A stretch of 42,145 bases of DNA, taken from NCBI GenBank assembly GCA_016550425.1, contig JABXGS010000108.1, positions 1-42,145 on the forward strand, read 5' to 3'. The notes under the pieces were generated by a model. It worked only from the letters and a program-made list of their open reading frames with translations, had not been told where the DNA came from and searched no databases. Of the stretch, positions 1 to 8,223 are shown in pieces; position 1 is the first letter of the stretch; each line of letters starts with the position of its first letter. The position numbers and the translations under genes are program-made. The stretch is from an archaeon (GTDB lineage Archaea > Asgardarchaeota > Hermodarchaeia > Hermodarchaeales > Hermodarchaeaceae).

Positions 1-2
1 AA

Positions 3-824
3 GCTTCTACTAACCTTGCAGATCGGTTAGCAGAACTTACCTATACCTTCCAACAGCAATTTGCCGATGGACTCGAAGATTCAGTAAAAAAGGTTAGTTT
101 GCAAGCACGAGAATTAGATGCTCAGTTAGCGGAAGTTCCTGATATTCTCGACCAAATCCGAAGCCAGGAATTTTCTCCACTATTGGACCAAATGGTTGTT
201 CAAAGTGAACGCCATTTAACGAAAATCACTCATGATATCCCTAAGACATTCACAGAGTGGCGGAACGAATATATCCAAGCAACCAACGCCCAAATTACTT
301 CTTTATTACAGGAAGCAGAAGGGAATCTGTCTCTAGCCACCCAAAGTGTGAATCAGTTCTGGCGTCGTTCAAAAGAATCAGAACCCACAGCCTTCGACCT
401 TTACCAATTTGTGGCTGGAGAAAAAGACTTCCAATCCCAAATGGCGAGTCAAATCGCCCGGGCAAGAAGTCAACTTTTCATTATTCTTCCTCGTTCAATC
501 CGACTCAAAATAAAACTCCTCCGAATGATTCCTCGAGAGGTTCGCGTTCGAATCGTTGTAGCTGACACACCTGCTTCAAAAGCAGTTCAAAGCCTCCAAC
601 GCATCGCGGACAAACACTCTAATTTCCAAATCCGTCATGACCCCCGCGGAGATATTTGGGGTGTCATTCATGATTCTGAACAAATCATCCTTGGGAATAC
701 CTCAAAAGGCGTTGCCAATGTCATCGGAATCTCTTCAAGCCATGAAGATCACGTAGAACTACTTCGAACCATAATGGAAACCCGCTGGCTACATGCACGT
801 AGCTTCTCCACAAAAATAGGATAG
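3..824 (+). CDS. C-terminal part of a coiled-coil protein with a PLD/TrmB-like C-terminal domain (5' truncated)
   Basis: The reading frame is open to the left window edge, so the true start lies outside; a TTG at 99 is only an internal candidate. The visible N-terminal half is rich in Gln, Glu, Leu and Ala in heptad-like spacing, which suggests a long coiled coil. The C-terminal ~140 residues form a globular alpha/beta domain, with a segment reading SQLFIILPRS followed by a basic stretch and alternating hydrophobic strands. It resembles the phospholipase D-like or TrmB-type C-terminal domains common in archaeal regulators and coiled-coil proteins. No intact HxK(x4)D catalytic motif is visible, so a ligand-binding or structural role is more likely than hydrolysis. 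The family assignment is inferred from fold-like appearance, not from a diagnostic motif. Confidence 0.6.
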   Translation, partial: ASTNLADRLAELTYTFQQQFADGLEDSVKKVSLQARELDAQLAEVPDILDQIRSQEFSPLLDQMVVQSERHLTKITHDIPKTFTEWRNEYIQATNAQITSLLQEAEGNLSLATQSVNQFWRRSKESEPTAFDLYQFVAGEKDFQSQMASQIARARSQLFIILPRSIRLKIKLLRMIPREVRVRIVVADTPASKAVQSLQRIADKHSNFQIRHDPRGDIWGVIHDSEQIILGNTSKGVANVIGISSSHEDHVELLRTIMETRWLHARSFSTKIG

Positions 825-909
825 CGTAACCGACGAGCTTTTAATAAGAAGACACCACGAGTTGATTCAGCCCCTGTATTCAATAAGTCAAAGGTCGGTG
901 AATCAACCG

Positions 910-2328
910 ATGATTCTACGCAACATCCTCGAAGAAATTGATGCCCACTTTGAAAAAACCCTAAAGCAATTACAGAATTTTCTTCAGCAACCCAGTATCA
1001 GTGGTACCGGAGCCGGCATCAATCGAACTGCATATCTGGTCTATTCAAAGCTTCAAGAATTAAACTTCGACACAAAACTCATTAGCACACCAAGTAATCC
1101 CATTGTATATGCCCGTCGGTTTTCAGCTGGAAAGAAAGCTCCTACTCTGCTCATTCATACCTCCGTCGATGTTATGACCACTGAGAATGAGGCCTGGTGG
1201 TCTGTCCCTCCTTTTGCAGCAGAAATCAAAGACCATCCCCGATTTGGCCCCAGTCTCATTGCAAGGGGAGCTTATACACAGAAAGCCACGCTTATGACAC
1301 TGCTTGAAACCCTTTCCATTATCCAAGATATGGGGGAACAACCCCCTGTCAATCTGATTATTGTGGTTGATAGTGAAGAAGAAAGTGGCAGCCCGAGTCT
1401 TCCCCAATTTGTAAAAGATTACAAACGTGAGTTAAACAAAGCCGATGCGGTCTATTACCCCTTTTTCGCGACAGACCGTCGCGGGATAGCTCGATTATTT
1501 CTAGGCACCAAAGGAATCGTGTTTCTCCGCTTCCACTGTCAAGGGCCATCAACACGCGATCTTCATTCAGCTGAAGTTGGTTGGATGCGAAATCCCGCTC
1601 ATATTCTAGCAAAGACACTCTCAGAACTTGTAGACATTCATGGACATCCATTAATTCCTGGTCTACTTGATGATGTCCAGCCGCCAACGAAAGATGATGA
1701 ACGACTTATCTCGCTTCTAGCGAAATCCTTTGATCCAGGAATCACCGCACTCCAACTAGACGCTCGAAATTTAACTATTGAAGCGGATTCGATGCAGGAT
1801 TTGCTACGCCGATTTCTCTTTGAACCGACTGTTAATATTTCTGGGATTCAAACTGGATATGTCGGTGGATCCTTCAAAACGATTCTACCTCGTGATGCTT
1901 CAGCTCATGTAGATATTCGCTTAACTCCAAACGAGGACCCAAATCAAGTCTTACAAAGTGTCAAAGATTACATTGCGCAGTTGGGACTTGCAGAGTTAGT
2001 CGAAATTGAGCTTGGCTATACTATGAAATGGGCAAAAACTACAGATAACACCCATATAGTCAAAGCCCTTATGCGCTCTTATTACGAAGTTGGAATTGAT
2101 AATGTGGAGGTTTGGCCGATGTTTCCGTCTAGCGTTCCCCTTTATGTGTATGCTGATCCTCCGCTAAAGAAACCATTTGTCATCGGTGGACTAGGGCATG
2201 GGGGTCATGCTCATGGTCGGGACGAATATGTGGTAATAGAAGGGCTCCGCCATTTCCAAAAGGGGTTCACGCATTTCTTGCATGAATTCAGTCAGTTGTC
2301 CAGCCAAACCTCTGGCGAAAATACATGA
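910..2328 (+). CDS. M20-family peptidase/deacylase-like protein with a degenerate metal site
   Basis: The protein has 472 aa, the usual length for M20 metallopeptidases such as ArgE, DapE or CPG2-like dipeptidases. Visible M20 landmarks are EEESGS (about 156-161), DLHS followed by NPA in the dimerisation-domain region, and a C-terminal HAHGRDE. The two motifs that hold the first metal ligands are altered. Where active enzymes have HxD, this has Ser85-Val-Asp87, and the (S/T)DxKG motif reads Tyr-Thr-Gln-Lys-Ala at 122-126, losing the bridging Asp. It may bind one metal, use other ligands, or be a non-catalytic homologue. ATG at 910 was chosen because the family-like N-terminus begins there; an in-frame TTG at 862 would add 16 residues. 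The stop overlaps the start of the CinA-like gene, implying co-translation. Confidence 0.82.
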   Translation: MILRNILEEIDAHFEKTLKQLQNFLQQPSISGTGAGINRTAYLVYSKLQELNFDTKLISTPSNPIVYARRFSAGKKAPTLLIHTSVDVMTTENEAWWSVPPFAAEIKDHPRFGPSLIARGAYTQKATLMTLLETLSIIQDMGEQPPVNLIIVVDSEEESGSPSLPQFVKDYKRELNKADAVYYPFFATDRRGIARLFLGTKGIVFLRFHCQGPSTRDLHSAEVGWMRNPAHILAKTLSELVDIHGHPLIPGLLDDVQPPTKDDERLISLLAKSFDPGITALQLDARNLTIEADSMQDLLRRFLFEPTVNISGIQTGYVGGSFKTILPRDASAHVDIRLTPNEDPNQVLQSVKDYIAQLGLAELVEIELGYTMKWAKTTDNTHIVKALMRSYYEVGIDNVEVWPMFPSSVPLYVYADPPLKKPFVIGGLGHGGHAHGRDEYVVIEGLRHFQKGFTHFLHEFSQLSSQTSGENT

Positions 2329-3140
2329 TGCTTCGTGTTGAATTATTAATCATAGGAAATGAAATCCTCTCTGGGCATACTCTGGACACTAATTCCCAGT
2401 GGCTTGCGCAACGTCTTCTCGAACTTAGCCTTCCCGTCCAACAGATGCAGGTCATTGAGGACAACATTGAGGTTATTGTTAATGCCATTCGAGCCTGCCT
2501 TGAAAGGCAAACAACCCTTCTAATTACTACAGGTGGTCTTGGACCAACCTTTGATGATCTCACTGCAAAAGGTCTTGCCTTGGCTTTAGAAGCCCCCCTT
2601 GAGCTTCATCCTCAAGCATTAGCAATGGTCACGGATCGATATAACACCTTAAAACGCCAAGGACTAGTTGAGTCCAGTGCGATCTCTTCTGCCCGAAAAA
2701 AAATGGCAAATCTCCCCCATGGCGCAGAACCACTTCCAAACAGTGTTGGAACAGCTCCGGGTATTCATATACAGCAGAATACGACTCATATCTACTGTCT
2801 TCCAGGAGTCCCTCAAGAGCTTTACGCGATTTTTATGGAAGCAGTGGCTCCCAGGATTGCCCTTCTCACAAAAAAGGTTGTGGTTCAAAGAACAATACAA
2901 GTACCTATTCTCGATGAATCAGTACTAGCCCCTCTCCTTGATAAGGTTCTCGCGAGCAGTCAAGATGTGTATCTGAAATCTCTCCCCCGACCATATCAAA
3001 GTCGGCTGCCTCTCCGAGTTTCGGTAACGGCAACAGCGTCAACAAAAACCCAAGCTAAAAGTCAATTACTTGCGACAATCAATACTCTTCAAGAACTCGC
3101 TAAACGAAATCGACAGACCCAGCTTCAACTTGATGACTAA
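2325..3140 (+). CDS. CinA-like / MoaB-type molybdopterin-binding-fold protein
   Basis: This 271-aa protein matches the N-terminal (COG1058, MoaB/MogA-fold) domain of CinA without the C-terminal deamidase domain, the usual archaeal form. Diagnostic stretches are LIIGNEILSG near the N-terminus, TTGGLGPTFDDLT at about residues 68-80, LPNSVGTAPG and LPGVPQEL. COG1058 proteins are linked to nucleotide pyrophosphatase activity (for example on ADP-ribose or FAD), but the substrate here cannot be read from sequence. The ATG overlaps the TGA of the upstream M20-like gene, so the pair is probably translationally coupled. A second ATG follows immediately at 2328. Confidence 0.88.
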   Translation: MMLRVELLIIGNEILSGHTLDTNSQWLAQRLLELSLPVQQMQVIEDNIEVIVNAIRACLERQTTLLITTGGLGPTFDDLTAKGLALALEAPLELHPQALAMVTDRYNTLKRQGLVESSAISSARKKMANLPHGAEPLPNSVGTAPGIHIQQNTTHIYCLPGVPQELYAIFMEAVAPRIALLTKKVVVQRTIQVPILDESVLAPLLDKVLASSQDVYLKSLPRPYQSRLPLRVSVTATASTKTQAKSQLLATINTLQELAKRNRQTQLQLDD

Positions 3141-3182
3141 ACACATACTTGAAATCGTTACGATAATTGAATCTGTGCGGGG

Positions 3183-3395
3183 TTATTCGTCTCCCAGCTC
3201 TATCCCCAATACTTCATCCAATTTATGATGGGTCTTCTTTTCCAATTGCTCTATAGCAGTTTCAAGGAACTCTTTGGCAGAGCGCTTACTGTTTGGGTGT
3301 TCTGCTTTCCATGCAAGAAAAGAGGCTACCAGTTCGAGTGCATCAATTACTCCTCGCAGATAGCGTGGATCAAGATTGTCGGACTGAATTGACAT
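3183..3395 (-). CDS. Small conserved-looking protein of unknown function (70 aa)
   Basis: This is a short, charged, probably all-helical protein with no cysteines and no membrane segment. I do not recognise the family. Support for it being real is a good ribosome-binding site, AGGTGA, seven bases before the ATG. The composition is also protein-like, with amphipathic helices around residues 10-30 and 40-58. It converges on the CinA-like gene, whose stop is 42 bases away, and is divergent from the Lrp-type regulator at 3638. It could be a small partner or target of that regulator, but only position suggests this. Confidence 0.65.
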   Translation of the reverse strand: MSIQSDNLDPRYLRGVIDALELVASFLAWKAEHPNSKRSAKEFLETAIEQLEKKTHHKLDEVLGIELGDE

Positions 3396-3637
3396 TTCGG
3401 CTTCACCTAGAGAGAACTATCCTCAGTAACAGGACTCCGGATTCATAAATTTAAAGCTTCTCCCAAATTAGATGCTTCGTTTAATTGCATTTTTGTGCCC
3501 TTAGAGGTGGTTTCGAATTCCTTTATTACCAAAATCTAGGTCCAAACTCATCGGACTACTTAAAAGCAGTCATTGGAAAACACCTACTTGAGGAGTCCTT
3601 CTCCAAAAGGAGCATGCACGAAAGGGGAATCACATCC

Positions 3638-4117
3638 ATGCTCGACGATAAAGACAAAAAGATCCTACGGGAACTTGAGCGTGATTGCCGTCAACGCACC
3701 AATGCTATAGCGAACGCTACTGACATCCCCGTAACTACAGTTCACAACCGGATCAAGAAACTCACCAACTCAGGACATATAGCCTCATTTCGTGCCATTC
3801 TAAATCCGGAGAAACTCGATAAACCCCTCGTTTCTTTTGTATTTGTATCGATTAATCGGAACTCCCTTGAATCCTCTGAACCGAAAAGTGATCGTGAATT
3901 AATCGCCAAGATCGCCTCACACCCCGCGATTCTCGAAGCTCATACGGTTACAGGTGACTGGGACCTTCTACTCAAAATTCGAGCAAAAGATATCGGTGAA
4001 CTTGAAGCAATAATTAATTCAGAGCTGCGTGAACCAAAATTAATCGAACGTGCCCAAACCATCTGTGCCATGGCTACATACAAAGAATCCACGAATCTCT
4101 TATACAATGGGTCCTAA
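3638..4117 (+). CDS. Lrp/AsnC-family transcriptional regulator
   Basis: The protein has about 159 aa. An N-terminal winged helix-turn-helix (LDDKDKKILRELERDCRQ through TVHNRIKKL, residues ~2-50) is followed by a RAM ligand-binding domain carrying the family's GDWDLLLKIRAKD segment. Such proteins form dimers or octamers and respond to amino acids or related metabolites. The ATG at 3638 is preferred because it sits at the start of the HTH and has a purine-rich AAAGGGGAA nine bases upstream. The open frame extends back to 3485, but that N-terminal part does not look like family sequence; ATG 3614 is an alternative. The maf gene follows after 13 bases, so the two may share a transcript. Confidence 0.9.
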   Translation: MLDDKDKKILRELERDCRQRTNAIANATDIPVTTVHNRIKKLTNSGHIASFRAILNPEKLDKPLVSFVFVSINRNSLESSEPKSDRELIAKIASHPAILEAHTVTGDWDLLLKIRAKDIGELEAIINSELREPKLIERAQTICAMATYKESTNLLYNGS

Positions 4118-4130
4118 TTGGTCACTACTT

Positions 4131-4763
4131 ATGTCTCGCCTATTTCTAGCTTCTAACTCACCGCGCCGTGCCTCTTTATTAACTCAGCTTGGTCTTGACT
4201 TTGAGGTCCTTACTCCCCAAATAAAGGAGAAGCGCCTTCAAAGCGGTACAGATAACCAAATTGTCCGGGCAGTCCGTGGAAATGCTCTTCAAAAAGCCCT
4301 AAGTGTAGTCGCTTCACTTGAAACTGGAATAGTAATTGGCGGTGACACACTCGTCATCACCGACCAAAATAAAGTCTTAGGAAAACCCATAACCACTACT
4401 GAGGCATACCAAATGCTCAAAGAGCTTGTTGGCAAAAAACATCGCGTCATCAGTGCAACTGCCGTGGTCAAGGTTGAATCTCAGGAAACGAAAATCGGAC
4501 ATAAGTGGACGAAGGTGACTTTCAAATCTGCTACCAATAATGAGCTCCAAGAGTACCTGTTTACTAAGGAGCCAATCGGCAAAGCAGGTGGCTATGCTAT
4601 CCAAGGGAAAGGCAATATGTTTGTCGAATCTATTGAAGGGAGCTACACGGGAGTTATCGGACTTCCCATCGAATTGGTCGTAAAATTTCTTCAGCATTTC
4701 GGAGTTCAGACACAATACAATCCAGATCTGTTTATTTGTCCGGGACAAAACTTGAAGCAATAA
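4131..4763 (+). CDS. maf: Maf-family nucleotide pyrophosphatase
   Basis: Maf proteins hydrolyse canonical or modified NTPs (dTTP/UTP or m7GTP types) to NMP and pyrophosphate as house-cleaning enzymes. This 210-aa protein shows the signature near the N-terminus (LASNSPRRASLL), the IGGDTLV strand, a GKPxTxxEAxxML motif and the diagnostic IGKAGGYAIQGKG segment. The ATG at 4131 begins exactly at the family N-terminus; the longer frame from 4050 overlaps the regulator gene and is not family-like. Its 3' end overlaps the convergent DUF99 gene by 32 bases, so both C-termini are encoded on opposite strands of the same DNA. Substrate preference cannot be read reliably from this sequence. Confidence 0.93.
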   Translation: MSRLFLASNSPRRASLLTQLGLDFEVLTPQIKEKRLQSGTDNQIVRAVRGNALQKALSVVASLETGIVIGGDTLVITDQNKVLGKPITTTEAYQMLKELVGKKHRVISATAVVKVESQETKIGHKWTKVTFKSATNNELQEYLFTKEPIGKAGGYAIQGKGNMFVESIEGSYTGVIGLPIELVVKFLQHFGVQTQYNPDLFICPGQNLKQ

Positions 4764-5319
4764 GATGTGCAACGCGAATCGGTTCAGGTATCCGACTTCG
4801 AGTCGAGGTTTTCTGAATAACCTCCACAGCCTGCTTAAACGGGAGCCCCTTCCACTGCATATAAACTGGCCCCCGACCGGGTCGGGATTCAACTTCTCGA
4901 ATAGGACCTGAAGCTTGAAGTACGGTAAAACGATGCTCCCAACCAGAAGGGTCAATTTGACGAAGTGCTTTTTTCACTTGCTGCATATCCGGTTTAGAAT
5001 CTGAGACTGCGATTACTGGTAGATTCGTTCTTTCACATAACTCGTGCAAATGGAGAACATTAACTCCACCAAATATTGTGTCACGCGTCATAATTAATCG
5101 CACTTGTCCATAATGGGGGGAGTCCTTGATCATTTTGATCAGCTGGGCAGTAGCATCTTGTCCATCAACACGAATGGGAATTTGAAGGCAGCCTTCAATG
5201 TAGTCTCCTCCTCGAAAGATAATCCCCACCAATCTGGTCCATGAATCTTGGCCACGTGTAAATCGTGCATCGTCCACTCCCAAAATCCGGATTTCACGTT
5301 TGATTTTTCGTAGTTCCAT
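4732..5319 (-). CDS. DUF99 (UPF0215) family protein
   Basis: This ~195-aa protein carries the hallmarks of the archaeal DUF99 family: ILGVDDARF near the N-terminus, VGIIFRGGDYIEG, MTRDTIFGGVNVL, and a C-terminal RIPEPIRVAHLIASS motif. The family is related in fold to endonuclease V, with acidic residues in the VDD and DTIFGG regions as possible metal ligands, but no activity is established that I can cite. ATG at 5319 is preferred because a GGGTG ribosome-binding site lies seven bases upstream; a GTG at 5328 is the longer alternative. It is divergent from the repeat-module gene pair and its 3' end overlaps maf by 32 bases. Confidence 0.9.
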   Translation of the reverse strand: MELRKIKREIRILGVDDARFTRGQDSWTRLVGIIFRGGDYIEGCLQIPIRVDGQDATAQLIKMIKDSPHYGQVRLIMTRDTIFGGVNVLHLHELCERTNLPVIAVSDSKPDMQQVKKALRQIDPSGWEHRFTVLQASGPIREVESRPGRGPVYMQWKGLPFKQAVEVIQKTSTRSRIPEPIRVAHLIASSFVPDK

Positions 5320-5433
5320 AAGGTACACCCATCATTGTTAACGAGTTGATTTCATATATTGGTGTGTAGTGTAACCTCAAGAAGCTACCTAGATAATTCA
5401 GGCGCTAGTGAAGCGAATGATTTCACGTCAAAA

Positions 5434-6063
5434 ATGCGAAGACCTAAATATATCCAGCTTCCTCAAGGCGCCAGAGTGTGGCGAGTTTCGATGGGTCCTT
5501 CAAAAGAACCGAAATTCATTGAAGATATCATTGAGGTACCCGTTAATCGAACACGACAACTCTCTAACAAGCTCGCTGTACTCCCTGAATCCGATCTCGT
5601 TCTCTTACGGCGAATTTATGACTCTCCCAATGATGCTGAAGCAAAACAACTCATCTCCTCGGCTCTTCTTGATGAGTATTCCATCCATGAATTACGCCTT
5701 GCTCTTGCCGCCCTTGATGGCGTTCATAAGCTACCCCTTTGCGAGAAACCACTAGGGTTTGAAAATGCCAAACCATGGAAACCCAAACAAGAGACGAACT
5801 CCCTTCCCCCCCCACGGTTATTAGCTTCAACCGATGAAGCTCCTCAACTCCCTTCCGTGAAAGCCACCCAAGAAATCAGCGATATCCTCACAAGTATTCC
5901 AATGAATGATTTCCAATGGCTACTAAACCATTATAATGACCTTCATGATTTACGCTCTCGCCTTATCATTATCAAGAACCAACTGTACCGGTATCCTTGG
6001 GAAGCGGTTTCAGCAACCATCGCAGCACTCAGACGCACATTACTTGAAGATGAATCCGGATAA
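5434..6063 (+). CDS. Unknown helical repeat-module protein A (first of a tandem paralogous pair)
   Basis: I do not recognise this family. The ~209-aa protein has two copies of a ~55-residue helical module, at about residues 40-95 and 148-205. The shared pattern is L-x3-L-x3-L-x(4)-D-(L/F)-x2-L-(L/N)-x3-Y-x-(S/D)-x2-D, then a helix with paired small residues, Y-x4-(E/A)-(L/V), and a closing AAL motif. A proline-rich linker of ~45 residues joins them. The downstream gene has the same layout, so four module copies lie in a row. There is no cysteine cluster, signal peptide or membrane segment. The start is uncertain: ATG 5434 has no clear ribosome-binding site, and an in-frame TTG at 5359 gives a longer product. 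Confidence 0.7.
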   Translation: MRRPKYIQLPQGARVWRVSMGPSKEPKFIEDIIEVPVNRTRQLSNKLAVLPESDLVLLRRIYDSPNDAEAKQLISSALLDEYSIHELRLALAALDGVHKLPLCEKPLGFENAKPWKPKQETNSLPPPRLLASTDEAPQLPSVKATQEISDILTSIPMNDFQWLLNHYNDLHDLRSRLIIIKNQLYRYPWEAVSATIAALRRTLLEDESG

Positions 6064-6158
6064 CTGGCAAATTCATTTTTGCTATTGTCTGAACCGCAAC
6101 GGGAACAGCTTTATCCAACCATTTCCATATCCTCGCCTGAGTGTGGAGAGATCTATTG

Positions 6159-6770
6159 ATGTTTAATAGGAATCGTCCCCCGTATGTAACTTCCAAACGT
6201 GTCAAGGTATCTCGGGCTAGAATCCTTTCTGATAAATTATCAAGTCTTGGAACAGAAGAACTTCGCCTCTTACGAAGATTCAGTAAAGATCCAAAAGAAC
6301 CCGGAATCCAACAAATTCTAGCAAAACCCATTATAGCACGCTATACGATACAGGAGCTCCGTGTTGCATTTGCAATGCTTAGTGGCACCGCTAGCGCTCC
6401 TTCACCCGACCCATTATCTATTCCAGGTACAGTACAATTAGGGCATCGAATGTTTGAGCATTCATCTCAGACCACACTTAGCATGATAAGCAACCAGAAT
6501 ACTCCTCTACCCTCCCGCTATTCCCCAGAAATAGCTAAATTACTTCAAAGTATGTCGGATGAAGAGCTTCTTCATTTAGCCCATAATGTTGGTAATCCCA
6601 GCGATCCACGAAGCAGGTTTCTTATTATTCGTTACCATCTCTATAAATTTCCACCTAAGGATATCGCCTTGACTTTGGCAACTCTGCTACGGCTTCGTCG
6701 GCAGGAATCGCGACCCAGACAAAAACGTCGCCCAGAGCTCAGGTCTGTTTCTTCACCACGATTCCACTAA
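6159..6770 (+). CDS. Unknown helical repeat-module protein B (second of a tandem paralogous pair)
   Basis: This is a paralogue of the preceding gene (~203 aa). Its first module (about residues 15-75) contains VSRARILSDKLSSLGTEEL and RYTIQELRVAFAML, matching VNRTRQLSNKLAVLPESDL and EYSIHELRLALAAL of the neighbour. Its second module (about 125-185) ends in a basic tail rich in Arg and Lys (RRQESRPRQKRR), which could contact nucleic acid. The ATG at 6159 has GGAG nine bases upstream; the GTG at 6141 gives six more residues. The gap between the two genes is 95 bases, and glutamate dehydrogenase begins 42 bases after the stop, so the three may be co-transcribed. Function unknown. Confidence 0.75.
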   Translation: MFNRNRPPYVTSKRVKVSRARILSDKLSSLGTEELRLLRRFSKDPKEPGIQQILAKPIIARYTIQELRVAFAMLSGTASAPSPDPLSIPGTVQLGHRMFEHSSQTTLSMISNQNTPLPSRYSPEIAKLLQSMSDEELLHLAHNVGNPSDPRSRFLIIRYHLYKFPPKDIALTLATLLRLRRQESRPRQKRRPELRSVSSPRFH

Positions 6771-6812
6771 TTAGACTCTCGGAACAAGAAAGCACTTTTA
6801 ACCTATTATTTA

Positions 6813-8111
6813 GTGACAGCTTCACATAACAACCCGAGGTGGCACACCTTGGAAACTAAACGTTGTGGTGAACCCAACCCCTATGAAATTGCTAAACAAC
6901 AACTTGAAATTGTTGCTAAAAAAATGAACCTCGACCCCGATATCCTCGAGCTCCTTAAACACCCAAAACGTGCCCTTGTCGTTTCGCTACCTGTTCGAAT
7001 GGATAATGGACATATCAAAGTCTTTGAAGGGATGCGTGTCCAGCACTGGGACGCTTTTGGTCCTTTCAAAGGTGGCATTCGCTATCACCCAAATGTATGC
7101 ATGGACGAAGTAAAGGCTTTAGCCATCTGGATGTCTATTAAAACAGCTGTTGTTGGCGTTCCCTATGGAGGAGCAAAGGGCGGAATTGTATGTAACCCGA
7201 AGGAAATGAGTGTTAATGAATTGGAAGGTCTCACTCGACGGTTTACCCACGAAATTATGGATATTATCGGTCCCTACCGGGATGTCCCTGCCCCAGATGT
7301 TTATACGGGCGAACGTGAAATGGCCTGGATTTATGATACCTACTCAGAAGCGCAAGGATATGCTGTACCCGAGGTCATTACCGGAAAGCCGATTGCCATC
7401 GGTGGAAGCCTTGGTCGACGTGAAGCTACAAGCCGAGGTACGGTGATTACTGTCAGGGAAGCCGCAAAACGCATCAATCTCGATCTTAACGGTGCTACCG
7501 TTGCAATTCAAGGGTATGGAAACGTTGGCTATTATGCTGCCGTTCTCATAGCCGAATACGGAGCTAAAATCGTTGCTGTCAGTGATTCACGCGGTGGTAT
7601 CGTTGATATGAAAGGATTAGATCCCGAAAAAGTGATGGAACACAAGAAAAAGACCGGCTCTGTCGTGGGATACACTGGCACAAAGAAGCTCACGAACGAA
7701 GCGCTTCTTGAACTCGACGTTGATATCCTCATTCCTGCCGCCCTCGAAAACCAGATCTTGGCAGAAAACGCTCCTCGGATAAAAGCTAAAATCATTGGAG
7801 AAGGAGCCAACGGCCCGACCACTCCAGAAGCGGATAATATTCTTTACAAGAATGGTGTATTCGTAGTGCCTGATATACTTGCGAATGCCGGTGGAGTCAC
7901 AGTCAGCTACATGGAATGGGTCCAAAACCTGACCCGAGAATCATGGACCGAGGATGAAGTGAATGCCAAACTCGAACAACGCATGGTCCAAGCATTTAAT
8001 GAAGTTTACAACGTCCATCAAAAGGAAAAAGTGCATATGCGCACTGCTGCCTATATTGTAGCCTTAACGCGGATTGCTGAAGCTATCGAAGCCCGGGGCA
8101 TCTATCCCTAG
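6813..8111 (+). CDS. gdhA: Glutamate dehydrogenase (Glu/Leu/Phe/Val family)
   Basis: The enzyme interconverts glutamate with 2-oxoglutarate and ammonia using NAD(P), linking amino-acid and central metabolism in the cytoplasm. The 432-aa product is close to the ~415-430 aa expected for the hexameric archaeal enzyme. Visible motifs are PFKGGIRYHP and VPYGGAKGGI (substrate-binding and catalytic lysines), PAPDVYT, the nucleotide-binding GYGNVGYYAA, and PAALENQI. An acidic residue follows the second Rossmann strand (VAVSDSRGG), compatible with NAD use but not decisive. The GTG at 6813 is the longest start; a TTG at 6849 would also give a family-like N-terminus. With the glutamate synthase-like gene at 8977-10560 it forms a small nitrogen-assimilation neighbourhood. 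Confidence 0.96.
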   Translation: MTASHNNPRWHTLETKRCGEPNPYEIAKQQLEIVAKKMNLDPDILELLKHPKRALVVSLPVRMDNGHIKVFEGMRVQHWDAFGPFKGGIRYHPNVCMDEVKALAIWMSIKTAVVGVPYGGAKGGIVCNPKEMSVNELEGLTRRFTHEIMDIIGPYRDVPAPDVYTGEREMAWIYDTYSEAQGYAVPEVITGKPIAIGGSLGRREATSRGTVITVREAAKRINLDLNGATVAIQGYGNVGYYAAVLIAEYGAKIVAVSDSRGGIVDMKGLDPEKVMEHKKKTGSVVGYTGTKKLTNEALLELDVDILIPAALENQILAENAPRIKAKIIGEGANGPTTPEADNILYKNGVFVVPDILANAGGVTVSYMEWVQNLTRESWTEDEVNAKLEQRMVQAFNEVYNVHQKEKVHMRTAAYIVALTRIAEAIEARGIYP

Positions 8112-8170
8112 CCAAGTATGCTTCGAAAGCCTCCATAACATAAAAAAACTGCCAGTTCTAATGGACACAC

Positions 8171-8179
8171 TATAAAAAG
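8171..8179 (+). promoter_or_regulatory. TATA box for the membrane zinc-finger gene
   Basis: TATAAAAAG is a near-ideal archaeal TATA box in the short gap after gdhA. Its distance predicts transcription starting about 25 bases downstream, near 8197-8200, some 25-40 bases before the GTG start. This implies that the zinc-finger gene is transcribed separately from gdhA. Confidence 0.5.
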
Positions 8180-8223
8180 TCTAAACTGATAAAGCCGAAT
8201 TTTCTAATGGTACACAGAAACAG

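Noticed and set aside
3485..3637. N-terminal extension of the Lrp-type regulator
   Set aside because: The extra ~50 residues do not resemble the family and ribosome-binding evidence points to ATG 3638.
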